A stretch of 64,000 nucleotides of DNA from Spirosoma linguale DSM 74 (GCA_000024525.1 CP001769.1:4497001-4561000); one strand, 5' to 3'. Positions 44,528-54,330 are shown, counted from the stretch's first letter. The notes: generated by a model not told the origin, from the letters alone. Numbers and translations are program-made.

Positions 44528-45586
44528 TTATCCCAACACTCGCTCGGCAACCGAGCGGGCAGCCATGACGGCCCCTTCCATATAACCTCCAAACGCGGAG
44601 GCCGTTTCGGTGCCACAAAAATGCAGCCGGTTATCCATGTAGCCCGCCTGAAGCGCCGGGTGTCCATTATGCTGATGCGGTCTAAGGATAACCGGACTCC
44701 CGGCCAGGACATACTCGTCATTCCACACTTTATCGACATAGGCACTGGGCTGGGCTGCTTTAGGACCGAACAGTTCACCTAGCTGTCGCAGGACAAATTC
44801 CCGGCGGACCTCAGGGCTATAGGCTACGGCACTCCCGTTTAAAAAGCCCGTGAAGCCGAACCGATTCTGTTCTAAATTGGTATGGTCATACATTTCCGTC
44901 ACCAGGCCCGCGTGGCTGTAGAGCATCCCTGAATACCCCGCCTGTCGCCAAAACGGCTCATCGTATTCCAGCACGAATTTGATTGAACCCGCCATCCAGG
45001 TTTGCACCGTTGGTAGCAGCTTGGCGATCATCTCGGGCAGTGCCGGTGAAAACTGAATGCGGCTGGCCGCCAGTTGCGGGGGCAGGCAACAAATAACCTG
45101 ATGGGCTTGCAGGGCGGACCCATCGGCGAGCTCGACGCTCAACAGGTCCCCGCTTTGGTTAATCGCCCGAACGGGTGTATTGAGCCGGATCGATTGAGGA
45201 GGTAGCGTTTGGGCCAGTTTGTCAATGAGCCGCTGGGTACCACCGGCCAGTCGATAGGACGGATTGTCGGCCGCCGGAACAAAGAAGGCTTGGGGCGGCT
45301 CGAAGGATTTGGTTTGAAAAAGACTTATCCCACCCGAGTGTTGTGGGTATTTAGGAAGGCCTAATTCGGAAAGTAGGGCCAGTAAGTGGGTATGCACGTC
45401 TGAAAACCAGGTAGCCCCTAACTCCAGGGGCGTGCCCAGGGGGCCGGTTAGGGTTTGAATGCGCCCGCCCAGTCGGTCAGAGGCTTCCAGAATCGTGGTG
45501 GCTACCCCTTCTTTAGTCAGTAGATAAGCGAGGGCAAGGCCACTGAGTCCACCCCCAATCAATATACAGTTACGTTCGGTTTTCAT
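44528..45586 (-). CDS. FAD-dependent amine oxidase (flavin monoamine oxidase family)
   Basis: 352 residues from ATG 45586; the frame extends upstream without sense. NRCI-type start ILIGGGLSGLALAYLLTKEG gives the FAD Rossmann motif, ASDRLGGRIQTL the second nucleotide contact, ELGATWFSD the substrate side, and LHFCGTETASAFGGYMEGAV the C-terminal FAD motif. The enzyme oxidises an amine or related substrate with oxygen. It heads an operon with ChrA and diverges from an AraC gene that starts 92 bp away. Confidence 0.88.
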   Translation of the reverse strand: MKTERNCILIGGGLSGLALAYLLTKEGVATTILEASDRLGGRIQTLTGPLGTPLELGATWFSDVHTHLLALLSELGLPKYPQHSGGISLFQTKSFEPPQAFFVPAADNPSYRLAGGTQRLIDKLAQTLPPQSIRLNTPVRAINQSGDLLSVELADGSALQAHQVICCLPPQLAASRIQFSPALPEMIAKLLPTVQTWMAGSIKFVLEYDEPFWRQAGYSGMLYSHAGLVTEMYDHTNLEQNRFGFTGFLNGSAVAYSPEVRREFVLRQLGELFGPKAAQPSAYVDKVWNDEYVLAGSPVILRPHQHNGHPALQAGYMDNRLHFCGTETASAFGGYMEGAVMAARSVAERVLG

Positions 45587-45678
45587 CGGGCAAAAATCCG
45601 GATTGAACCGGGATACTTTACTGGCAAAGGGAGAATTTTCCTGGTAGTTTTTTACCGTTGGCGGCACTAACTTTAACC

Positions 45679-46563
45679 ATGATAAAAGAGGCCGGGACGA
45701 TCCATGAATACCATTTAAATAAAAACGAGCCGGATAAGGCCCAGTTTGTGCTCTACCAGTTGGGCGATTATCTCAAAAAGAATAACGCCAACACGACCAG
45801 ACCCCATCGGCACAGTTACTACCAGATCATCTGGTTTCAGTCGGGGGTAGGTAATCATATGGTCGATTTCAACTCGTATGCCGTGCGGCAGGACAGTATC
45901 TTCTTTGTGGCCAAAAATCAGGTTCATTATTTTGATGCCAACACCGATTACCGGGGGTATATGCTCCACTTCAATGAATCGTTTTTGATCCACAACAACA
46001 GTGAGGTGGCGTTTTTCCTCAAATCCAATTTCTTCAATAATCCCTACCAATCCCCCGTCTGCTACATTGACCGGACCATCCATCAGACCCTGGAAACGTA
46101 CCTGGCGCAGCTACAAGCCGAACTAGCGGACCCTGCTGCCCTGGGCAAAGAAGAGCTGCTGCGCGGCTATCTGAAAGCGTTTCTGATCCAGCTACAACGG
46201 TTTAAAAACCAACAGCAGCCACCCGCCTTCGTTACCGACGAGAAACGGCAACAGCTACTGCGGTATATCAATCTGGTGGATGAACACTACACAAAAGGAC
46301 TTTCGGTGGGCGAATATGCCCGTCTGATGCATCTGTCATCGCGGACACTATCACAGATTACCGGGCATTTTTTAAACAAGACCCCGTCCCGGCTCATTCA
46401 GGAACGCATCATTCTGGAAGCCCAGCGACTGTTGCTGCACTCCGAGCTGAATATTAACCAGATCGGCTTTCGGCTGGGTTTCGATGACCCCTCCTACTTC
46501 GTTAAGTATTTCAAGAAACACGCCGGGGTTTCGCCTTCGGAGTTTCGGCGGTCCATTTCCTGA
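45679..46563 (+). CDS. AraC-family transcriptional regulator
   Basis: 294 residues from ATG 45679 (the TTG 45658 overlaps the divergent promoter zone). Cupin arm HRHSYYQIIWFQSGVGNHMV, FVAKNQVHYFDANTDYRGYM; HTH domain YARLMHLSSRTLSQITGHFL, NINQIGFRLGFDDPSYFVKY, VSPSEFRRS. Likely controls the divergent amine oxidase/chrA operon or the downstream set. Confidence 0.87.
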   Translation: MIKEAGTIHEYHLNKNEPDKAQFVLYQLGDYLKKNNANTTRPHRHSYYQIIWFQSGVGNHMVDFNSYAVRQDSIFFVAKNQVHYFDANTDYRGYMLHFNESFLIHNNSEVAFFLKSNFFNNPYQSPVCYIDRTIHQTLETYLAQLQAELADPAALGKEELLRGYLKAFLIQLQRFKNQQQPPAFVTDEKRQQLLRYINLVDEHYTKGLSVGEYARLMHLSSRTLSQITGHFLNKTPSRLIQERIILEAQRLLLHSELNINQIGFRLGFDDPSYFVKYFKKHAGVSPSEFRRSIS

Positions 46564-46648
46564 AACTACCATCCTTTTTCGGCTCTGTCCATTTTTCGGG
46601 ACTTGTCTGGTTCGGAGTTTTGCGCCGTTCTTTTACTCCCCGTTGACA

Positions 46649-46936
46649 ATGGCCAGTGCTTACTTAGAAATTACCTTACCAATCGATGAGGCCGACCGGG
46701 CAAAGGCGGCCGACATCTACACGCAATTCAAAGGACCGTTTCTGGCCACCATTCCGGGGGCTCTCTCCAAAGAGCTACTGGTTCATACCCAGGACGTACA
46801 GGTGCTGCATGGGTTCGATTCAACGCAAAGCGCGCAGGCCTACCTGTTAAGTGATTTGTTCACCAGGGATGTCGTGGTGGGGCTTCAACCCTATCTGAAA
46901 GGAACGCCGGATATCAAAGTCTACCAGGTTGCCTAG
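46649..46936 (+). CDS. Small ABM-domain-like protein
   Basis: 95 residues from ATG 46649 (the longer frame overlaps the AraC gene). The pattern GPFLATIPGALSKELLVHTQ, DVQVLHGFDSTQSAQAYLLS is that of dimeric alpha-beta barrel proteins that degrade or shape small aromatic molecules. It lacks clear catalytic residues. First of four redox-linked genes on this strand. Confidence 0.65.
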   Translation: MASAYLEITLPIDEADRAKAADIYTQFKGPFLATIPGALSKELLVHTQDVQVLHGFDSTQSAQAYLLSDLFTRDVVVGLQPYLKGTPDIKVYQVA

Positions 46937-47008
46937 AAACGCTTACTCACGGAACGTGTCCCGAATGAAATACACTCCGTCATTAGTTTTGTTCAACCCA
47001 AGTCAATC

Positions 47009-48055
47009 ATGATACAAGCGAGGGGCTATGCGGCTCTGGGTTCTTCCCAGGCGCTGCGCCCATATGCATTTGAGCGGAAAGAGGTAGACGCTCGCCAGGT
47101 TCTGATTCGTATTCTTTACTGCGGCATCTGCCATGCTGACATTCACCAGGCCCGCAATGAATACGGCAACACCCACTATCCACTGGTTCCCGGCCACGAA
47201 ATCGTGGGCCGAATTGAGCGGGTTGGCCCGCTGGTCACTCAGTTCAACGCAGGTGATTTGGTCGGGGTTGGTTATTTTATAGATTCCTGTCGGCACTGTT
47301 CCAGTTGCGCGGAAGGCGAGGAGCAGTTTTGTGAAACAGGACTATTGCCTACCCAGAACGGTAAACTTCCTGATGGCAGTACGACGAAAGGCGGCTATTC
47401 GGACGTTATCGTGGTGGATGAGCGGTATGTCCTGCATATTTCCGAACGGTTGGATGCCCCCGCCGTCGCTCCGCTGCTCTGCGCGGGTATCACGGCCTAT
47501 TCCGCCTTAACCCATGGCCCTGTTGGGCCAGGCGATCAGGTGGCCATCCTGGGCCTGGGGGGCATCGGTCATTTGGCCGTCAAGTTTGCCGTGGCTTTTG
47601 GGGCTCAGGTCACTGTGCTGAGTAGCTCACCCCAGAAACAGGAACCTGCACTGGCGCTGGGCGCTCATGCGTTTATCCATACGGGAGATAAAACAGCGAT
47701 GAAGCAGGCCAACCGCCGGTTCGATTTTATCCTCGACACGGTATCGGCCAATCATGCGTACGATCCGTACCTAAACCTGCTCAAAAAAGACGGTACGCTG
47801 ATCGTCGTCGGCCGACCGCCCCAAACACCCCAGCTAGACCCGATTTCGCTTATTTCCCGAAGACGAAAGATCGTTGGCTCCTTCATTGGGGGGATGGCCG
47901 AAACCCAGGAAATGCTCGACTATTGCGCGGACCATGCCATCACGGCTGACATTGAACTCATTCCCCCCGTTGACATGAATAAGGCTTATGAGCGTGTATT
48001 GAACGGGGATGTACACTATCGTTTTGTCATCGATATGGCCCAATTAACCCAATGA
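47009..48055 (+). CDS. Zinc-dependent alcohol dehydrogenase (NAD(P)-dependent, YahK-like)
   Basis: 348 residues. Catalytic zinc Cys and His in YCGICHADIHQ and VPGHEIVG, structural zinc Cys in DSCRHCSSCAEGEEQFCE, and Rossmann motif ILGLGGIGHLAVKFA. This is the cinnamyl-alcohol/YahK branch that reduces aldehydes with NADPH. It overlaps the next gene by 4 bp (ATGA). Confidence 0.93.
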   Translation: MIQARGYAALGSSQALRPYAFERKEVDARQVLIRILYCGICHADIHQARNEYGNTHYPLVPGHEIVGRIERVGPLVTQFNAGDLVGVGYFIDSCRHCSSCAEGEEQFCETGLLPTQNGKLPDGSTTKGGYSDVIVVDERYVLHISERLDAPAVAPLLCAGITAYSALTHGPVGPGDQVAILGLGGIGHLAVKFAVAFGAQVTVLSSSPQKQEPALALGAHAFIHTGDKTAMKQANRRFDFILDTVSANHAYDPYLNLLKKDGTLIVVGRPPQTPQLDPISLISRRRKIVGSFIGGMAETQEMLDYCADHAITADIELIPPVDMNKAYERVLNGDVHYRFVIDMAQLTQ

Positions 48056-48600
48056 TCTATTCAGACTACCAACAACTGTTCGACCAGATCCTTAGCAGCC
48101 CTCCGGTTGACGATCCCTATACGGACCCGACGTACTGGCAGTATACCAAACTCAATCAGGTTCGTATGAAGCGTTGGGATAAGCAATTGATCCTGCCAAA
48201 AGAGCTGGCTGAGGCCATCAAATCGCTCACCAGCCCCCAGCATTGGATGATCATTACCGAGCCCTGGTGTGGCGATGCAGCGCATATCATCCCGTTTTTG
48301 ATCCGATTAGCAGCCCTCAATGAACTAATCACCTACGCTATTCAACTACGCGACAGACCCCCTTTTCTGATTAACTCCTACCTGACGAAGGGCAGCAAAA
48401 GTATTCCTAAGTTAGTGGTTCGGGATCAGAACGGATCTGATGTGTTCTGCTGGGGACCCCGTCCCAAAGCGGCCCAGCTGTTGGTCGATCACTTAAAGGC
48501 ATCCGGGCTTGGCCAGGACGACCTGTCAACGGCCCTGCAACAGTGGTACAATCAGGATAAAGGCGTATCGATGTGTCAGGAGTTATTAACCTATTATTGA
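48052..48600 (+). CDS. Thioredoxin-like protein with one active-site Cys
   Basis: 182 residues. The fold is suggested by WMIITEPWCGDAAHIIPFLI and IPKLVVRD (cis-Pro). The active site reads WCGDA, so the second Cys is missing. Such proteins occur widely in Bacteroidota and could act in glutathionylation or chaperone roles. ATGA overlap couples it to the alcohol dehydrogenase. Confidence 0.8.
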   Translation: MIYSDYQQLFDQILSSPPVDDPYTDPTYWQYTKLNQVRMKRWDKQLILPKELAEAIKSLTSPQHWMIITEPWCGDAAHIIPFLIRLAALNELITYAIQLRDRPPFLINSYLTKGSKSIPKLVVRDQNGSDVFCWGPRPKAAQLLVDHLKASGLGQDDLSTALQQWYNQDKGVSMCQELLTYY

Positions 48601-48648
48601 CGAATAAATGGGTACGTGTTACGTTTGCCCCGATCTCCTTAAAACAAG

Positions 48649-49311
48649 ATGACTAGACAAGATAGCCTCCAAACAACGTTTGACCATTTAATTTTTGGTT
48701 CCTACTTCCTGGAAGACGGCGTTAACTTTATTGCTGAACAACTGGGCGTTCGGCCTCAGCCAGGTGGGCAACACCTGACCATGGGCACGCATAACGCTGT
48801 GCTTAAACTGGCCGATACCACGTATCTGGAAGTCATTGCCATTGATCCGTCCCTGCCCAGGCCACCAAGGCCCCGCTGGTTTGGGATGGACAACCTGCAA
48901 CCGGGCAGCCCGCCCCAATTACTAACCTGGGTGGTTCGAACCACCGACATTCAGCAAGCCGTACGCCAGTCAAGATGGCAGCATGGCACGATTGAGTCGC
49001 TCCAACGGGGTATGTATCACTGGCAGATTGCTATTGCCGAAGACGGTCAACTGCCCATGCAGGGCCTTGCGCCAACCGTCATCCAATGGGCAGGTGACGC
49101 ACACCCCGCGTACGGGTTATCCCCTTCGGATGTAACCCTGACGGCTATAGAAGCCCGCCATCCAGACGCAGCCGAACTGAACGCCTGGTTAACCGAAATA
49201 GGTTACGATGGCCCTTTCACCGCCAATACCATAAGCACCGGGGAAAGCTGTCGGTTGACAGTGACCCTGGCGTCAGCCAAAGGGATAGTCAGCTTTGAAT
49301 CACTTGGTTAA
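48649..49311 (+). CDS. VOC-family protein (glyoxalase-3-like domain)
   Basis: 220 residues. FDHLIFGSYFLEDGVNFIAE, QPGGQHLTMGTHNAVLKLAD and TYLEVIAIDP match the Glyoxalase_3 domain of the vicinal oxygen chelate superfamily. The N-terminal His of DHL and Glu of YLEV are likely metal ligands. Substrate unknown. It begins 48 bp after the thioredoxin-like gene, probably in the same operon. Confidence 0.82.
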   Translation: MTRQDSLQTTFDHLIFGSYFLEDGVNFIAEQLGVRPQPGGQHLTMGTHNAVLKLADTTYLEVIAIDPSLPRPPRPRWFGMDNLQPGSPPQLLTWVVRTTDIQQAVRQSRWQHGTIESLQRGMYHWQIAIAEDGQLPMQGLAPTVIQWAGDAHPAYGLSPSDVTLTAIEARHPDAAELNAWLTEIGYDGPFTANTISTGESCRLTVTLASAKGIVSFESLG

Positions 49312-49645
49312 CACCAGGATGGGTAACCCCTGTAGTCTGCCGGGCGAGGATTTTTACCATTCAGGGACCTAATAAACGCGACCGACTTACCTATCCACGA
49401 CCCCATGCGCATAAAAATGTACCGTTGTGTATTCAATCTTGGAATATCCTCCTGCTTAAGATGCAGGAGCGTATAATGGGGAGTCCTGCTTGTGTAACGA
49501 TCAAGTGGTACCGCACCGCCGGGCGGCCCTGCGGAATGCCGCCCGGCCGACGTTCGGACCACGGCGGAACGGCCACCGCGCTACTATTGGTAGCAAACGC
49601 TTTCGTCAATTCGTCCGAATGTTCATTGTATAAATTACTGAATTA
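49312..49645. other. Intergenic stretch with a GC-rich hairpin
   Basis: GCCGGGCGGC (49518-49527) and GCCGCCCGGC (49538-49547) form a perfect 10-bp stem with a 10-nt loop. No T-run follows. No gene is evident; frames here are shadows. Confidence 0.55.
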
Positions 49646-50071
49646 ATGAGTTTAGCTGTTGTTAAAGCGTTAATTGCTTTTGCGAGTGTATCCCTCAGTG
49701 TAGGCGGCTGGTATTTTGATGCGATCAAGCAGCCTCCCACTCATTTGTTCAATCCTGACTGGCTACCTCACGCTCGCTATCACAGTGCCCTATGGCTATT
49801 CTCCGTTAGCCTATCAAGCCTTGGCAGCCTTTGGTTATTGTGGGGCTCTTTCGAGGGTCGAGACTCTGAGTTAGCGATCAGGATGGCCGCCTTCTTACCC
49901 GCTTTGTTCTACTTGTCCTTTTTTCCATCTTTATTGTTTCGCAACACATCCGCTTGGGATGATGGGGAGAAGCCCTTCTTATTTACAGCTCCCCAGGTAT
50001 TAATCTCCACGCTAATGCTATTGCTGTTGGGCGCTTCTTTATGGATGGATAAACAACTCCGTACACATTGA
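49646..50071 (+). CDS. Small membrane protein with four helices
   Basis: 141 residues with helices near 8-24, 45-65, 80-98 and 113-133. HARYHSALWLFSVSLSSLGS has the look of the DUF6640/DoxX-like small membrane proteins, but the assignment is not firm. Hydrophobic throughout; inner membrane. It stands alone and ends at terminator hairpins. Confidence 0.7.
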   Translation: MSLAVVKALIAFASVSLSVGGWYFDAIKQPPTHLFNPDWLPHARYHSALWLFSVSLSSLGSLWLLWGSFEGRDSELAIRMAAFLPALFYLSFFPSLLFRNTSAWDDGEKPFLFTAPQVLISTLMLLLLGASLWMDKQLRTH

Positions 50072-50093
50072 CAATACTGGCGTGACGTACCTA

Positions 50094-50177
50094 GCATCGC
50101 TTAGTAAGCGATGCCTAAAATAGTCTTAAAAAAGAGCGCGTCATCATGCCGCTAGGCAGCATTATGACGCGTTAAAA
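50094..50177. terminator. Two hairpins after the small membrane protein
   Basis: GCATCGCTTA and TAAGCGATGC (50094-50114, 1-nt loop), then GCGCGTCAT (50136-50144) with ATGACGCGT (50164-50172), flanked by A-rich and TTAAAAA runs. On the minus strand the second has CTTTTTT after it. The rest up to 50463 holds no gene; CGTCTCAAAAAAACGG at 50275-50290 faintly recalls family A. Confidence 0.6.
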
Positions 50178-50463
50178 ATCTGACTATCAAGTTATTTTGA
50201 TACAGCGGAAAAGCACTACATCTGCGGACCGCATAAACCGTCATGACTGCCCTGGCAGCCCAGTCGAAAATTGGCGTCTCAAAAAAACGGACGTTTCAAG
50301 AGAGGGTGAATTGGTGCAATGCCTTGGCAAAAGTGTCAGCTAGCAAGCCTAGCTTTAATCTGCTATGAGCAGGCACAGGAACTGACAGCGTCTTGAGCAT
50401 ATGCTTTTCCGTTGAACGACCAAAAATTGGCATTAGATGGGATTTGCCAGGCCCGAGTGGCTG

Positions 50464-51105
50464 TCAAGAATGATTAGCTGAACGTATTTTACGGCCAACA
50501 AATCGAGTGACTGCCCCTTGGCCACGATGATAAAGACCTTCGTTCAAGTTTATGACCTCCTCGACCAGTTCGATGACCCCATAATTCGCAAAATCAGCCC
50601 GGATGTCTTCCATCGAGATTAGATTGGCCAGATCGGTTGGCCCACCCACGTTCGTATTGTTGAGCCGATAGGCAAGATGATTTTTGCTGAAAGCTTCTAA
50701 AATGATGATACCGCCTACGCGTACATAGCTGTCCAGTAATCGATGATACTGCGCCCTTATTGCCGCTGGGAAATGAGCATAAATTAGGGCACACGCATCA
50801 AACTGCCCCTTTCTATATTGGAGATCAGGCAATTCACCAACTTGATACGTCATGGTAACCCCGTTTTGTTCAGCCAGCCGGAGGGCTTTTTTTTGCCCTT
50901 CCTGACTAATGTCGAATGCCGATACGTCCCAGTCAAGTTTGGCGGCATAGACCGCGTTTCGTCCTTCGCCTTCGGCCGCTAAAAGAATGGCTCCTGGTAC
51001 TAATTTATCTATTTGTTGTTGAAAATACGCATTGGGGGCTATCCCGAAGGCATAGGCTTCCTGACGGTAGCGTTCTTCCCATTTGTTGAGCCAAGCATCA
51101 GTCAT
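50464..51105 (-). CDS. SAM-dependent methyltransferase (class I)
   Basis: 213 residues from ATG 51105 ([13 protein letters not shown]). Motif I appears as [17 protein letters not shown] near 38-54 (the usual Asp-x-Gly-x-Gly is altered), then [14 protein letters not shown] and [12 protein letters not shown]. This is the TehB/thiopurine-methyltransferase-like small group, often linked with resistance to toxic metalloids or thiols. Substrate not known. Confidence 0.8.
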   Translation of the reverse strand: MTDAWLNKWEERYRQEAYAFGIAPNAYFQQQIDKLVPGAILLAAEGEGRNAVYAAKLDWDVSAFDISQEGQKKALRLAEQNGVTMTYQVGELPDLQYRKGQFDACALIYAHFPAAIRAQYHRLLDSYVRVGGIIILEAFSKNHLAYRLNNTNVGGPTDLANLISMEDIRADFANYGVIELVEEVINLNEGLYHRGQGAVTRFVGRKIRSANHS

Positions 51106-51220
51106 GATTAGTAACATTGTGTAGTGAAATCAAAAATCGGTTGTCCTAAGCGTCCAGGCACTATCTTTCCAGAGGCCTCTTTATTCATACAGGGTCTTTT
51201 GGGATACTCTTTTTATCATG

Positions 51221-52609
51221 TCATTGATGAGACACATCAGCTGAAGAGGAATTTATCCAGGAGGTTATACCCACCAGCACCAATAAAAGTACACCCACCC
51301 CAAACGTGATCCTTACCCCGAAAAATAGTTCCGCGTGCTTCGCTTCCCGGATCGGCTGAACGGCTACGGAAACCGAAAACAAAGCACCCATCACGGAAGA
51401 GCCGGTAATCAGTCCCAGATTGCGGGATAAATTGAGGATACCCGCTATCATACCTTCTTGGTGGCTACTGGCTTGGGACATGACAGCAGTGTTGTTACCA
51501 GCCAGAAAGAACTGGTAGCCTGGGGTAAGCAACGAAATGCCAAGTAAATAGCCCACCAAGCCCCAGGCAGCCGGTAAAAGGGCTAATGCCAAGGTACCCA
51601 TTAACAGACTGAGTAGCCCTATTTTTAGGATTCGATCGGGTCCCTGTGTATCAACCAGTTTTCCAGCTGGTATGCCCGTCAGAATCGAAATGACAGGACC
51701 GACCGACATCACTAGCCCCGCATTAAATTCGTCTAGTCCCAGACCAATGGTCAGTAGAAAAGGGCCAACCACCAGGGTTGTCATCATAATACTGGAAACG
51801 ACAAAATTGGCGACCAGTGAACGGCTTACCACACGATTTTTAAAGGTTTTTACGGGAAGCAACGGGTTGTTACTGCGGGTTTGATGATAGACGAACAACC
51901 CACCAGAAAACAACGAGACCAGAATCAACAGGATGTTTAGCCAATCAACTCCTTTTTTACCCAAGGTCATGGAAAGAGCATAAGCGGTGATCGATAGTGT
52001 AAGGGCTGCGACCGATAAACCATCGATCGGTTGGCGGCTTTTAGAAGTCAGGTTGTCTTTGTGGATATAGGTTATGACCAGAAAAAAAACCAGTGTACCC
52101 AGCAACGAAAGGAATAAGAAAATAGCGGGCCAGCCCCAGATGGTTAGCAACAGGCCGCCAACCGAAGGCCCCAGCGCGGTACCAATAGCCGACATGGTGC
52201 CGATTAACCCCATTGCGCTGCCTGTTTTCAGAATCGCATTATTTTTTTTTATCAGGGTGATCCCACTTGTCATCAGAACAGCGGCTCCCATACCCTGACC
52301 GGCTCGCAGTAGGATGAGTACTGACATAGTGGAGGCTAATGCGCTCAAAAATGAAGCAATTGTAAACAGCAGGATACCGGCCAGCAAAACCCGGCGATGC
52401 CCATACCGATCGGCCAGCTTACCAGCAATGGTGACGGAAACCGTACTAGCCAACAGATAAGCAATCGTCACCCACTGAACCGACTCAAATGTGGCGTAAA
52501 ACGAGCGCTCAAGTACCGGAAGGGCAATATTGGCGATGCTTGTCCCTACCGATGCCAACAATACACAAAGAGAAATGACTACTAGGATGATCACGCGGTC
52601 GTTTTTCAT
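51221..52609 (-). CDS. MFS drug exporter (DHA2, 14-helix type)
   Basis: 462 residues with about 14 helices. Motif A reads GKLADRYGHRRVLLAG, motif C GTALGPSVGGLLL and motif B LILLRAGQGMGAAVL. The DHA2 group (QacA/EmrB-like) pumps cationic or hydrophobic drugs by proton exchange. It overlaps the upstream DUF2938 gene by 4 bp. Confidence 0.9.
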   Translation of the reverse strand: MKNDRVIILVVISLCVLLASVGTSIANIALPVLERSFYATFESVQWVTIAYLLASTVSVTIAGKLADRYGHRRVLLAGILLFTIASFLSALASTMSVLILLRAGQGMGAAVLMTSGITLIKKNNAILKTGSAMGLIGTMSAIGTALGPSVGGLLLTIWGWPAIFLFLSLLGTLVFFLVITYIHKDNLTSKSRQPIDGLSVAALTLSITAYALSMTLGKKGVDWLNILLILVSLFSGGLFVYHQTRSNNPLLPVKTFKNRVVSRSLVANFVVSSIMMTTLVVGPFLLTIGLGLDEFNAGLVMSVGPVISILTGIPAGKLVDTQGPDRILKIGLLSLLMGTLALALLPAAWGLVGYLLGISLLTPGYQFFLAGNNTAVMSQASSHQEGMIAGILNLSRNLGLITGSSVMGALFSVSVAVQPIREAKHAELFFGVRITFGVGVLLLVLVGITSWINSSSADVSHQ

Positions 52610-53097
52610 AGCCGGACCTGTTGATGGGAAACGAAGCGATTGTTTTTGAGTCCATTGGCAACCCCAAAGATCCCCAAACTATAGACCAGATGAAAAAGTA
52701 CCACCTTGGTCACGAGGGTGCCCGGGTGCGGCATGCGGGAGAAAGCGATGCCAAAGCCTAACACCGGTTGAATGAGCAAAATACTGATTATCAAGGTGAT
52801 CAGGCCAAGAACAAGCGCCCCAGCTATACTAGGGTTTTCGAACCATTTTCGTCCATACAGGAAGCGGAGCAAAAACGCAAACGAAATACCCAGGCAATAA
52901 TGAGCGATCCAGCCGAGGATTAATTCCTGACCGGCTAATGAGAGTTGGAGAGCGTTTCCCAGATGGGCAATAATCCAACTACCTACCAGTGGCAATCCGT
53001 GCGAATGGATGTTGAGGAGTCTCAGCATCCATGACCAGCCATCGGTAGCCAACGTCCCCCCGATCCCTGTAAGAATAATTTTTACTGCCGTTTTCAT
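52606..53097 (-). CDS. DUF2938-family membrane protein
   Basis: 163 residues from ATG 53097 (MKTAVKIILTGIGGTLATDG); the longer frame adds 13 residues. Helices near 5-20, 40-55, 60-80, 90-115 and 125-150; HYCLGISFAFLLRFLYGRKW and PHPGTLVTKVVLFHLVYSLG match DUF2938. Function unknown. It is coupled by ATGA to the exporter. Confidence 0.8.
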   Translation of the reverse strand: MKTAVKIILTGIGGTLATDGWSWMLRLLNIHSHGLPLVGSWIIAHLGNALQLSLAGQELILGWIAHYCLGISFAFLLRFLYGRKWFENPSIAGALVLGLITLIISILLIQPVLGFGIAFSRMPHPGTLVTKVVLFHLVYSLGIFGVANGLKNNRFVSHQQVRL

Positions 53098-53175
53098 ACA
53101 CTTTGCTAATTGATGAGGCAAAGCTAACGGCCGCAATCCCTTCCGGGATAAGACAAAAATGAAGTAGTGTAGGAC

Positions 53176-54039
53176 TTATTTAAACTTCATCCTGAAGGCT
53201 TCGGGCGAATACCCGGTATGCTTTTTGAAAAAGCGGATAAAATAGGAAACATCCTCATAACCAAGATGCCATGCAATCAGATTGATCTGGTTAGCCGTGG
53301 CCAGCAAATACCGTTTGGCTTCCAGCAGGATATACTCGTTGATAAGGGTGGAACCTGTTTTGTCCAGCGTTGCTTTGGCGACGGCATTCAACTGGTAGAC
53401 GGACAGGTGAAGCTGGCGGGCGTACCAACTCAGCTGCTTCTGATCAGCAAAGTGATTGGCAATTAAGTCCTGAAATAGTTCTAACTGTTGTTGGTTATAT
53501 GTACTGGCACTACCTGAGTTTATCGATGCGCTTTTTTGTTGACGTAGTAAGTCAATAAATAGCAAGTGAAGAGTAAGTTGAATGGCCTGTTCGTAGTAAG
53601 GTCGTTTTTCGAAAATCTCTCGGACCATGGTGTCCAGGAAAGTACGTATCCGGTCAACATGTTCATCGCCGGTCCGGTAAAAATTCGTTCTACTGACGTT
53701 CTTCAGGGTTTGCTTTGCCAGCTTGTCGGTATGCACATAAAACTCATCAAAGATCTGGACTAAAAAACCTTTCGAATCTTTGGTTACTGTTAACTCATGC
53801 ACCTGACCTGGGCGGATGATGAAAATGGTACCATCTACGATCGGATGGGAGGTGAAATCGATGGTATGCCTACCCGATCCTTTTTCAATGACCAGGATGA
53901 AATAGAAACTATGCCGGTGCAAGGGCTGAACCATATCTTCTCCAGCCAGTAGTTCCTCCAACCTGCGGACAATAATAGGGCCTAAGTCCGCTGAATTACT
54001 TGTATCGGTGTGTCCTTGTCGTACCGGTATCGTATCCAT
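53176..54039 (-). CDS. AraC-family transcriptional regulator
   Basis: 287 residues. Cupin arm HRHSFYFILVIEKGSGRHTI, IIRPGQVHELTVTKDSKGFL; HTH domain WYARQLHLSVYQLNAVAKAT, QINLIAWHLGYEDVSYFIRF, YSPEAFRMKFK. It lies 78 bp upstream of the DUF2938/exporter pair on the same strand and probably activates it. Confidence 0.88.
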   Translation of the reverse strand: MDTIPVRQGHTDTSNSADLGPIIVRRLEELLAGEDMVQPLHRHSFYFILVIEKGSGRHTIDFTSHPIVDGTIFIIRPGQVHELTVTKDSKGFLVQIFDEFYVHTDKLAKQTLKNVSRTNFYRTGDEHVDRIRTFLDTMVREIFEKRPYYEQAIQLTLHLLFIDLLRQQKSASINSGSASTYNQQQLELFQDLIANHFADQKQLSWYARQLHLSVYQLNAVAKATLDKTGSTLINEYILLEAKRYLLATANQINLIAWHLGYEDVSYFIRFFKKHTGYSPEAFRMKFK

Positions 54040-54161
54040 GATGAAAAAACAGATGACACTTGTAAAGATACTTTATTCACTATTGGTTAAACAGCGACTC
54101 GATTTAGCACTTAGCCCATATTAATCGTTTACGAAGAATCTCCAATTCTAGCGAGCTAACG

Positions 54162-54191
54162 CATTCTCGCAAAAGGCTCCTGCCTGAGACG
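54162..54191 (+). repeat. Family A repeat, left half, split by the IS21 element
   Basis: ATTCTCGCAAAAGGCTCCTG, CCTGAGACG. TGAGACG (54185-54191) is the duplicated target and recurs at 56753-56759. Confidence 0.8.
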
Positions 54192-54330
54192 TGTGTATTT
54201 CGGAGTAAACTGACCCACCTGTTTCGGATGTAGTTGACCCACCCATTTCGGGCCAAACTGACCCACCCCGCCCGCTGAGCAGGAGCCGCCTAATCACCGT
54301 AGTTTCGGAACAAATTGACCCTCCGAACCT
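54192..54330 (+). repeat. IS21 left-end multiple transposase-binding repeats
   Basis: Four related sites start at 54199 (TTTCGGAGTAAACTGACCC), about 54221 (TTTCGGATGTAGTTGACCC), 54246 (TTTCGGGCCAAACTGACCC) and 54303 (TTTCGGAACAAATTGACCC). Two complementary sites are at the right end (about 56700-56750). IS21 elements carry such multiple end repeats for IstA binding. Confidence 0.8.
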
